From: Ilumatobacteraceae bacterium
GTDB taxonomy: Bacteria; Actinomycetota; Acidimicrobiia; Acidimicrobiales; Ilumatobacteraceae
Assembly (NCBI GenBank): GCA_023254985.1
Contig: JALRJT010000166.1
Coordinates: 1-13,270 of the forward strand
Direction of reading: 5' to 3'
Length of the DNA stretch: 13,270 bases
Shown one piece after another: positions 6,649-13,270 of the stretch. How positions within the stretch are numbered: position 1 is the first letter of the stretch; every line of letters starts with the position of its first letter. A model generated the notes under the pieces. The model worked only from the letters and a program-made list of their open reading frames with translations. It searched no databases and was not told the DNA's origin. The position numbers were made by a program, and so were the translations under genes.

Positions 6649-7917
6649 GTGAGTGACGCAAGTTCCCCTGTGCAACTTAGTGCCCGCGACGTCCTTCGTT
6701 CGGCCTCGGTGCGCAGGCTCCTGGGGAGCAGTCTTGCGTTTTACATCGGTGTCATGCTGCAGGCCGCGACGCTCGGCAAGCACGTCTACGACATCACTGG
6801 TCGCGAGCTCGACATCGGCTGGCTTGGTCTTGCAGAATTTGCTCCGATCGCACTCTTCGTCTTCGTGAGTGGCAGCGTTGCCGATCGATATAACCGTAAG
6901 TACGTTGCCGCCATTGCGCTCGGGGGCGAATTCATCTGCGCCATCACCCTGATGATCTATTCCCTCAGCGACCCAACCGCGGTGTGGCCATTTTTCGTGA
7001 TTGGTGCCGCATTCGGCACGAGCAGGGCGTTCCTCTCACCGGCAACGAGGTCGATGTATCCGATGGTTGCGCCAGACGGGGGACTGCCACCCGTGATCGC
7101 CATGTCGTCGGGTGTGTGGACGTCAGCGATGATCGTTGGTCCGGCGGTTTCGGGATTCCTCTACACGGTGTCCCCGGCGCTCGCGTACGGAACGACGGCG
7201 GTGTTGATCTTTTCGGGAATCATCGGCATCTTGAGAGTGCAGTATCTACGTGAGCCACTGCCGCGAGATCCAGACGAAAAGGTCACCCTACATTCTGCGA
7301 TGGAGGGTTTGCGCTTCATCCGACGAACACCAATTTTGCTTGCTGCGATCTCACTCGATTTGTTCGCGGTCCTCTTCGGAGGAGCCGTCGCGCTGCTACC
7401 TGTCATCGCCGAGGAGCGTCTCGGAGTGGGGGACATCGCCTACGGATGGTTGCGTGCTGCGGGTGGAATCGGCGCAGCAGCGATGGCCGCATTTCTCGCG
7501 ATTCGTCCACTTCGGCGCAACGTCGGTCGGCTGCTGCTCGTCGCCGTTGCCTTTTTCGGCATCGGCACAGTCGTACTCGGTTTGACACGGTCATTCTTCG
7601 TTGCTTTCGTCGCCGTGTTGGTGTTGAACGCCGCGGACATGATCAGCGTGTTCATCCGTGGTTCGATCGTTCCACTCGTCACTCCTGACTCCAAGCGGGG
7701 TCGAGTTTCTGCGGTGGAGAACGTCTTCATCGGAGCGACAAACGAGCTCGGAGCATTCGAGTCAGGAGTGGCCTCTCAGGCCTTCGGCACTCCTGCGACG
7801 GTCGTTGGCGGCGGAGTGGCCACCATTGCCATCGTCGGTGTGTGGTGGATCGGGTTCCCATCACTCCGACGAATTGATCGCTTCAGTGATCTTGAGGCGC
7901 CGGAGAACCCGCAATGA
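6649..7917 (+). CDS. MFS exporter, EntS-like (MFS_3 / transmembrane secretion effector type)
   Basis: A 422-residue membrane protein with about 12 hydrophobic segments, the usual length for the family. After an 18-25 residue cytosolic start, SLAFYIGVMLQAATLGKHVYDITG resembles the first segment of EntS-type exporters. GSVADRYNRK at 75-84 is MFS motif A, and the middle loop near LREPLPRDPDEKV separates the two six-helix halves. Such proteins use proton motive force to export siderophores, drugs or metabolites; the substrate here is unknown and no siderophore genes are present. The GTG start follows a TAGGGT box with almost no leader. Its TGA overlaps the next gene's ATG (ATGA), so it is translationally coupled to the molybdopterin oxidoreductase, which hints at a shared compound, although small genomes often couple unrelated genes. 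Confidence 0.85.
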   Translation: MSDASSPVQLSARDVLRSASVRRLLGSSLAFYIGVMLQAATLGKHVYDITGRELDIGWLGLAEFAPIALFVFVSGSVADRYNRKYVAAIALGGEFICAITLMIYSLSDPTAVWPFFVIGAAFGTSRAFLSPATRSMYPMVAPDGGLPPVIAMSSGVWTSAMIVGPAVSGFLYTVSPALAYGTTAVLIFSGIIGILRVQYLREPLPRDPDEKVTLHSAMEGLRFIRRTPILLAAISLDLFAVLFGGAVALLPVIAEERLGVGDIAYGWLRAAGGIGAAAMAAFLAIRPLRRNVGRLLLVAVAFFGIGTVVLGLTRSFFVAFVAVLVLNAADMISVFIRGSIVPLVTPDSKRGRVSAVENVFIGATNELGAFESGVASQAFGTPATVVGGGVATIAIVGVWWIGFPSLRRIDRFSDLEAPENPQ

Positions 7918-9890
7918 AACTAAGAACCGCCTGCCCACTCGATTGTCCTGATACGTGCTCGCTCGAAGTGACCGTCGAAGATGGTCGAATCGTCGACATT
8001 GACGCCGCACCGGTGGATGGGCAGTCAAATCCATTGACGGATGGATGGATATGCAAGAAGGTCAAGCATCACGCGGATCGCGTGTATTCGCCCGAACGAA
8101 TCCTGACCCCGCTCGTACGCGTCGGAGCGAAAGGTGAGGGAAAATTCCGTCAGGCGTCGTGGGATGAGGCGATCCAGATTGTCGCTGGCAAGATCCGCTC
8201 TGCAATCGACGAATTCGGTCCCGGGAGCGTGATCCCGTACCTGTATAACTCTTCCAGCGCTCGGATCGACAAGAAACGGCTGATGCCCCACCTCTTCGAG
8301 CGGCTCGGCTGTCCTGAGGTTGAGCAGACGATTTGTGCAAGCACGAAGTCTGCGGCGTGGGAGTGGGCCTTTGGGGCGATGTTGTCGACGGATCCACTCG
8401 ACGTGGTTCACGCGAAGTTGTTGGTGGTGTGGGGCGGGAATCCCGGCGCAAGCAACACGCACTTGCTGCCTCTCGTCACCGAGGCAAGGAGGAACGGCGC
8501 GAAGCTCGTCGTGATCGATCCGCGACGAATTTCCATTGCGAATCAGGCAGACGTTCATCTGGCCGTGCGACCTGGAACCGACGTCGTTTTAGGTTATGCA
8601 ATTGCGTCGTGGTTGGTCGATAACGGACACGTCGATCGAGACTTCGTGGATCAGCATGTAATTGGGTTCCAAGACTTTGTTGCAGCATCGCGCGAGTGGT
8701 CGGTTGATCGTGCTGCAGAAATCTGCGGTGTTGACGCTGCTGACATCGTTCAAGTCGCGGAGTGGATCGCGACTATTAAGCCTGCGATGTTGCGCACCGG
8801 CTGGGGAATGGAGCGCAATCGCAACGGGGCGAGTGGATATCTCGCTGCGTTCGGAGTGTGGGCAATTGCTGGACACTTCGGTATCCGCGGATCTGGAATT
8901 CTCGATTCCACGTCGAAGGCTTTTCCCAACTCCGTGTTCGTCGAGTGGCCCAAAGGGATAGAGCGCCCGGATCGCGGGAGGATCAACATGAATCGTGTCG
9001 GTCGAATCCTGAACGGGGATCTCACCGAGTGGCCGACCACGCCTCAAGTGCTCGTGATCCAGGGCGCGAATCCAGCGGTGACGTCGGTGGACCAGGTCGG
9101 GATGCTCGAAGGTCTTGCTCGTGAGGAAATCTTCACGGTGTTGCACGAGCAAGTCATGACCGACACCGCCCACTTCGCCGATGTGGTATTTCCAGCAACG
9201 TCACACTTTGAGATCAATGACGTCGTCGGCTCGTATGGTTCGTTCACTGCTCAGGCCAACAACAAGGTCATCGATCGGGTGGGCGAGTCGAGGTCGAACG
9301 GTGAACTCGCAGAAGCCCTAGCGGTCGCTTTGGGCTTTTCGCGAGACGAATTTGATGCAAGCGACGAAGCAGTCAAGCAACTGGTCAACGAGTCGTTGTG
9401 CACGGGTTTGGTCGTCGTGCGCGAAGCAGGGGCGACGATTCAATTCCGTGACACTTTCCCAACTTTCGAAGACGCCAAGGTCCGATTGTGGCGTTCCGAT
9501 CACCATCTTGTTGGCCCGAGGTTCATTCCGTTGGAGGATGCGGATCATCCGTTGACGTTGATCACTCCCGCCACGACCTTCACGATCAATTCGATGTTTG
9601 CTGACACCGCGCCACCGCCCGCCGTCGTCAAGATCTCTCCAAGCGATGCGCAGCGTCGGAACGTGACCAACGGCCAATTGGTCGAAGTGTTCAACGATCG
9701 TGCGTCTCTTCGCATTCAGGCCGAAGTTGACTCGTCAGTGCGTGACGGCGTGTGTTCGATTCCGAAAGGGCTGTGGCGTCGGAGTCTGGACGGCGGACTG
9801 ACTGCAAACGCATTTGCACCAGACACATTCACTGACCTGTCCGACGGAGCGTGTTTCAACGATGCACGTGTCGAGATTCGCGCGCTGTAG
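7914..9890 (+). CDS. Molybdopterin oxidoreductase of the DMSO-reductase superfamily, cytoplasmic
   Basis: A 658-residue molybdenum (bis-MGD) oxidoreductase. Cys7, Cys11, Cys15 and Cys47 form the N-terminal 4Fe-4S site (ACPLDCPDTC, then WIC), and TDGWICKKV precedes the catalytic domain. WGGNP (173-177), VIDPRR (200-205) and RPGTD (219-223) bind the pterin cofactor, and a C-terminal dinucleotide-binding domain spans about 540-655 (GQLVEVFNDRA...IPKGLW). Cys141 in TICAST is in the region that supplies the molybdenum ligand in relatives. There is no Tat signal, so it works in the cytoplasm, and no iron-sulfur or membrane subunit lies next to it. The ATG overlaps the MFS stop codon, with GGAG about 9 bp upstream. 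Proteins of this type are common in actinobacteria and proteobacteria, but I do not know a proven substrate; formate dehydrogenase activity is one possibility not specifically supported. Confidence 0.87.
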   Translation: MKLRTACPLDCPDTCSLEVTVEDGRIVDIDAAPVDGQSNPLTDGWICKKVKHHADRVYSPERILTPLVRVGAKGEGKFRQASWDEAIQIVAGKIRSAIDEFGPGSVIPYLYNSSSARIDKKRLMPHLFERLGCPEVEQTICASTKSAAWEWAFGAMLSTDPLDVVHAKLLVVWGGNPGASNTHLLPLVTEARRNGAKLVVIDPRRISIANQADVHLAVRPGTDVVLGYAIASWLVDNGHVDRDFVDQHVIGFQDFVAASREWSVDRAAEICGVDAADIVQVAEWIATIKPAMLRTGWGMERNRNGASGYLAAFGVWAIAGHFGIRGSGILDSTSKAFPNSVFVEWPKGIERPDRGRINMNRVGRILNGDLTEWPTTPQVLVIQGANPAVTSVDQVGMLEGLAREEIFTVLHEQVMTDTAHFADVVFPATSHFEINDVVGSYGSFTAQANNKVIDRVGESRSNGELAEALAVALGFSRDEFDASDEAVKQLVNESLCTGLVVVREAGATIQFRDTFPTFEDAKVRLWRSDHHLVGPRFIPLEDADHPLTLITPATTFTINSMFADTAPPPAVVKISPSDAQRRNVTNGQLVEVFNDRASLRIQAEVDSSVRDGVCSIPKGLWRRSLDGGLTANAFAPDTFTDLSDGACFNDARVEIRAL

Positions 9891-9896
9891 CCCAAG

Positions 9897-9902
9897 TACG
9901 CT
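9897..9902 (+). promoter_or_regulatory. -10 box for mscL, leaderless start
   Basis: TACGCT lies just after the oxidoreductase stop and exactly six bases before the ATG at 9909, so the predicted transcription start is the A of the start codon. This supports the ATG at 9909 over the GTG at 9906 and means mscL can be transcribed independently of the upstream pair. Confidence 0.5.
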
Positions 9903-9908
9903 GGGGTG

Positions 9909-10319
9909 ATGGCTCAAACCCCCAAGAAGCCAGGGATCGTCCATGAATTCAAGGCCTTCGTCAACCGCGGGAGCGTGGTTGACGTCTCCATTGCCTTCGT
10001 CATGGGCGCCGCGTTCAAAACCGTCGTCGATGCGTTCGCCGGTGACGGGAAGGACAATCAGGGCATTCTCGGTGGCCTCGTAGGGGCGATGTTCGGCGGA
10101 TCTCGCCCCAACTTCAACGACAAGGGAATCACGCTGAACGGCAGCTTCGTGCCGGTCGGGGCTCTGTTCACGTCGGTACTCAACTTCCTCATCATGGGCC
10201 TGGTGATGTTCTTCGTCATCAAGGCATACGGCCGCTTCCGCAAGTCTCAGGCTGAGGAGACTACGAACGAGTTGTTGAAGTCGATTCGCGACGAACTGCG
10301 CGAACAGCGGGGCTCGTGA
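9909..10319 (+). CDS. mscL: Large-conductance mechanosensitive channel MscL
   Basis: A 136-residue channel protein, the usual size for MscL. The N-terminal amphipathic start GIVHEFKAFVNRGSVVDVSIAFVMGAAF matches the family's EFKxFxxRGNVVDLAxAVxxGAAF pattern and contains the pore-lining first helix. A periplasmic loop of about 45 residues follows, then the second membrane segment (LFTSVLNFLIMGLVMFFVIKAY) and a charged cytoplasmic helix that bundles in the pentamer. It opens under membrane tension to release solutes during osmotic downshock. The loop carries a Gly-rich GGLVGAMFGGSRPNF segment instead of the typical 'PLIG' region, so it is a divergent member. The GTG at 9906 could add one residue. 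Its TGA overlaps the next gene's GTG (GTGA). Confidence 0.92.
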   Translation: MAQTPKKPGIVHEFKAFVNRGSVVDVSIAFVMGAAFKTVVDAFAGDGKDNQGILGGLVGAMFGGSRPNFNDKGITLNGSFVPVGALFTSVLNFLIMGLVMFFVIKAYGRFRKSQAEETTNELLKSIRDELREQRGS

Positions 10320-11167
10320 GGCATCGCACGTGTGCCGCAAAGGCACTGCTCATCGTGGGGTGTCTGGCACTGTCTGGGTGCTCGACGGTGAAGTCGTTGT
10401 TCGATGGGCCGAATCGTTTGGACGGCTTCGGCCGTATTCCAAGTGGTGAATTCAATACCGTCGTCACGCTGCCTGATGGCGTGACCATCGACTTTCCTGA
10501 ACTCGTCGGCAACATGATCGGACCGCAAGTCTCAGGATCACGTGTACTGATCATCGGCGACTCGATCATTGCCAGTACTTCAAGTCGCTATGGCAACGAA
10601 ATGTGCTCGACGCTTACCAAGTTGGGGTGGCAGGTTGCGGTCGAGGCGCAAGCCGGCGAATTCATCGACTTTGCTCAGAAGGTCGTCGGGCGCCGACTCG
10701 AGGATGGCTGGGACGCCGTGGTGATGTTTCTCGGCACGAACTTCGACGGTAACGCCAAATATTTCGACGAATCCCTCCGCGAGACGATCACGGCCTTTGG
10801 TCCGACTCCATTTGTCGTACTGACCACTGCGGAGTTCCGCTCGCAACAACGAGTCGTCAACGACATCATCCGAAGAGTCGCACTTGATTTCCCACACATG
10901 ACGCTGCTCGATTGGTCACAGATCGCAAAGAACCCAGGCGTCATCGGACGCGATGGCGTCCATCTCACGGCGGATGGTCGCGACGTGCTCGTGACGTCCA
11001 TTGCCCGCGCTCTCGAATTCGCCCCGGATCGCAACAATGGACAATGTCTCCAGTCGGTCTTCCGCAATGACTCCAAAGTCTTGGATGTGATGCCCGAACC
11101 GTCGGGTGAAGTGAGCACCGAAACCACCGTGGTCGATCCGACACAAACGACGATCGTCCAACCCTGA
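10316..11167 (+). CDS. Lipid-anchored SGNH/GDSL hydrolase
   Basis: A 283-residue predicted lipoprotein. Basic residues (MRHR...K) precede a hydrophobic stretch ending in the lipobox LSGC, with Cys22 as the lipidated residue, so it would sit on the outer face of the cytoplasmic membrane. The SGNH motifs follow in order: IIGDSI with Ser83, a Gly around 114 in EAQAGEF, LGTN with Asn142, and DGVHL with Asp213 and His216. Such enzymes remove or transfer acyl groups, often acetyl on cell-wall polysaccharide or peptidoglycan; the target here is unknown. The last 30 residues are Thr/Pro/Glu-rich and probably disordered. The GTG start overlaps the mscL stop by four bases (GTGA), so it is co-translated with the channel. 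GDS rather than GDSL wording is normal for SGNH relatives of this kind. Confidence 0.8.
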   Translation: MRHRTCAAKALLIVGCLALSGCSTVKSLFDGPNRLDGFGRIPSGEFNTVVTLPDGVTIDFPELVGNMIGPQVSGSRVLIIGDSIIASTSSRYGNEMCSTLTKLGWQVAVEAQAGEFIDFAQKVVGRRLEDGWDAVVMFLGTNFDGNAKYFDESLRETITAFGPTPFVVLTTAEFRSQQRVVNDIIRRVALDFPHMTLLDWSQIAKNPGVIGRDGVHLTADGRDVLVTSIARALEFAPDRNNGQCLQSVFRNDSKVLDVMPEPSGEVSTETTVVDPTQTTIVQP

Positions 11168-11171
11168 CCGC

Positions 11172-11177
11172 TAAGGT
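11172..11177 (+). promoter_or_regulatory. -10 box for the LLM oxidoreductase, leaderless start
   Basis: TAAGGT is followed by six bases (CGCGAG) and the ATG at 11184, so transcription is predicted to begin at the start codon itself. It lies in the 16-bp gap after the SGNH lipoprotein gene. Confidence 0.5.
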
Positions 11178-11183
11178 CGCGAG

Positions 11184-12100
11184 ATGACTTCTCGCATGAA
11201 AATCGGCCTCTTTTCCTCGACCATTGACGGCTCACTCGACGGCGTCGTCGCGGATGCGGCTCGAGCGGAACGAGATGGTTTTTCCTCGTATTGGGTTCCA
11301 CAAATTTTCGGTCCTGATGCACTGAGCACGCTGACTGTCGTAGGACGCGAGGTTCCGCGCATTGAACTCGGCACGAGCGTCATTCCGACGTACCCGCGTC
11401 ACCCAATGATGCTTGCCCAGCAGGCGCTCACGGCGAACGCCGCATCGGGGGGTCGTCTGTGTCTCGGTATCGGTCTCAGCCACAAGGTCGTGATCGAGGA
11501 CATGATGGGCATGTCGTTCGACAAGCCTGTGCGGCACATGCGCGAATACTTGTCGGTACTCATGCCGCTCATCGAGAAGCAGAACGTGTCATTTTCGGGT
11601 GAAACATATTCGACTCACGCTGGACTCGGAATCCACGGTGCAAGCAAGTGCGGCGTCGTTATCGCAGCACTCGGTCCGCAAATGCTCAAGCTCGCCGCGG
11701 GAATGACCGACGGCACGCTCACGTGGTGCACTGGCCCAGAAACTTTGCGCACGCTCACCGTTCCGACGATCACAGAGGCTGCCAAGCAACTCGGTCGTCC
11801 GGCTCCACGTGTCGTCGCGGCACTGCCAGTGTGTGTCACTTCGAACGTCACAGATGCCAAGGAGCGGGCAGCGAAGATTTTCGCCGTTTATGGCCAGCTT
11901 CCGAGCTATCGCGCGATGCTTGACCACGAGGGTGCGGCCGGTCCTGCCGACATTGCAATTGCAGGTTCCGAGTCGGAGGTGTTCGAACGAATTGCTTCTC
12001 TCGAAGGAATCGGTGTCACCGACTTCGCTGCGGTCGAGTTCGGTGCGACGCCGGAGGAGTCTGCGGCAACGCGCGCCGTGATGAAGAAGCTGATCTCGCG

Positions 12101-12104
<4 letters not shown>
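11184..12104 (+). CDS. LLM-class (luciferase-like) oxidoreductase, probably F420-dependent
   Basis: A 306-residue TIM-barrel protein of the bacterial luciferase-like superfamily. The N-terminal MKIGLFSST strand, GTSVIPTYPRHP (63-74) and SGGRLCLGIGLSH (88-100) are the hallmarks of the actinobacterial F420-dependent subgroup, which uses reduced cofactor F420 for hydride transfer to or from small metabolites. The length is normal and no flavin reductase partner is adjacent. Substrate is unknown; these enzymes are highly diversified in actinobacteria and support that origin for the window. The ATG is chosen because a TAAGGT -10 box stands exactly 7 bp before it. The TAA stop overlaps the stop codon of the convergent fumarase within a CTAA tetranucleotide, and a GC-rich hairpin spans both stops. 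FMN rather than F420 use cannot be excluded from sequence alone. Confidence 0.85.
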
Positions 12105-12671
<567 letters not shown>

Positions 12672-12679
<8 letters not shown>

Positions 12680-13253
12680 GCTGACTGTCGGCGTGGTGAG
12701 TGCGCTGGATCGAGAAATTCAATCGCCGTCTAACCGCACCATCCGCGGCGTGATTCAAACCGATGCCGCGATCAATCCCGGGAATTCAGGCGGTCCGCTA
12801 CTCAACTCATTGGGCCAGTTGGTGGGTGTGAATACCGCCATTTACTCGCCGAGTGGCGGTAGCGCGGGTATTGGCTTTGCCATTCCGGTCAACACTGTTA
12901 GCGAGGTCGTGCCCCAGCTCATCGCCTTTGGCAAAATCATGCGGCCAGTGCTCGGTGTTGAGCTGGCATCAGACCGCTGGCTGCGGCGTTATCGCGTTGA
13001 AGGTGTCCCCATTGTTCGCACCTATCGCGGCTTTCCCGCCGAGAACGCCGGCATGGTCGGTGCGCGCCGTGGATCGCGGGGCGAAATCATTTTAGGCGAC
13101 GTCATCACAGCCATCGACGGTGAGCGAGTCGCCAATAACGACGAGTTTCTCTCTGCGATGGAGCGACACCGCGTGGGCGACACCATTGAAATCGTCACGA
13201 CGCGCGAGGGGGAGGAGCGACGCTTTAGCGTCGAGCTCTCCGAGGTTCAGTAA
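12672..13253 (+). CDS. HtrA/DegP-type serine protease, C-terminal part (5' part missing at the junction)
   Basis: The 193 residues from about 12672 read as the second half of a trypsin-like S1C protease. LTVGVVSAL opens the segment, TDAAINPGNSGGPLLN (30-45 of the fragment) carries the nucleophile Ser39, GIGFAIPVNTV is the usual closing strand, and a single PDZ domain (about 92-190; GVEL, AGM, GDVITAIDG) ends the protein. These enzymes degrade or refold damaged envelope proteins. The His and Asp of the triad and any signal sequence would lie upstream and are missing. An open frame extends back to 12528, but that part is the antisense of the fumarase and is not coding. All five Phe codons are TTT and Arg is often CGC/CGG, unlike the rest of the window, supporting a different source genome. 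One PDZ suggests a DegS-like or short HtrA form, though bacterial origin cannot be named. Confidence 0.82.
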
Positions 13254-13270
13254 CGATCGGTTAGCGGCTA

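Noticed and set aside
8589..9173. Reverse-strand frame opposite the molybdopterin oxidoreductase (194 residues)
   Set aside because: No motif, Arg/His-rich, fully antisense to a confident gene.
9735..10346. Reverse-strand frame opposite mscL and the oxidoreductase end (203 residues)
   Set aside because: It spans two confident forward genes and shows no domain.
10675..11322. Reverse-strand frame opposite the SGNH lipoprotein (215 residues)
   Set aside because: Ser/Arg-rich shadow without motif; it crosses the promoter of the next gene.
13254..13270. Possible terminator after the protease stop (TAAC...GTTA symmetry)
   Set aside because: Only a short, AT-containing symmetry with an imperfect core and no room to see a full stem before the window ends.

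Overview
The window reads as a piece of a compact, moderately high-GC actinobacterial genome; a marine or freshwater Acidimicrobiia-type lineage is my best guess. The reasons are an F420-type luciferase-like oxidoreductase, several genes whose start codon sits exactly where a transcript would begin after a TANNNT -10 box (leaderless starts), genes packed with 0-10 bp gaps, and frequent GTG starts. The lineage is an inference; no rRNA or marker gene is present. The last ~600 bp (from about 12670) does not belong with the rest: a reverse-strand class I fumarase is cut through and continues directly into a forward-strand HtrA/DegP-type protease with different codon use, so the contig is probably chimeric there.

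Layout: (1) 1-279, minus strand: the first 93 codons of an SbtA-type sodium/bicarbonate transporter running off the left edge. (2) 280-343: a short divergent promoter region with an imperfect palindrome and two -10 boxes. (3) 344-5145, plus strand: a five-gene operon encoding a KdnB-type iron-dependent alcohol dehydrogenase, a KdnA/SpsC-type PLP aminotransferase, a small GT2 glycosyltransferase, a NeuB/SpsE-type ulosonic acid synthase and an SpsF-type cytidylyltransferase. (4) 5142-6596, minus strand: an amidase-signature hydrolase of the NylA type, sharing its stop tetranucleotide with the operon. (5) 6649-9890, plus strand: an EntS-like MFS exporter translationally coupled to a cytoplasmic molybdopterin oxidoreductase. 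(6) 9909-11167, plus strand: MscL coupled to a lipid-anchored SGNH hydrolase. (7) 11184-12104, plus strand: an LLM-class, probably F420-dependent oxidoreductase. (8) 12101-~12670, minus strand: the C-terminal part of a class I fumarase. (9) ~12672-13253, plus strand: the C-terminal part of an HtrA-type protease.

The region most worth attention is the five-gene operon. It looks like a self-contained route to a CMP-activated ulosonic acid carrying a terminal amine. A NeuB-type enzyme would condense an aldose with phosphoenolpyruvate, the KdnB/KdnA pair would convert a terminal hydroxyl to an aldehyde and then to an amine, and the SpsF-like enzyme would attach CMP. KdnA/KdnB are known from Shewanella, where they convert Kdo into 8-amino-Kdo for lipopolysaccharide. 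Here the pair sits beside a NeuB homolog instead of KdsA, in what seems to be an organism without lipopolysaccharide. No nucleotide-sugar dehydratase, epimerase or acetyltransferase is present, so the product should differ from sialic, legionaminic and pseudaminic acids. This is a hypothesis from gene content.

There is no intergenic stretch longer than 300 bp, and I saw no tRNA, rRNA, CRISPR array, insertion sequence or integrase.
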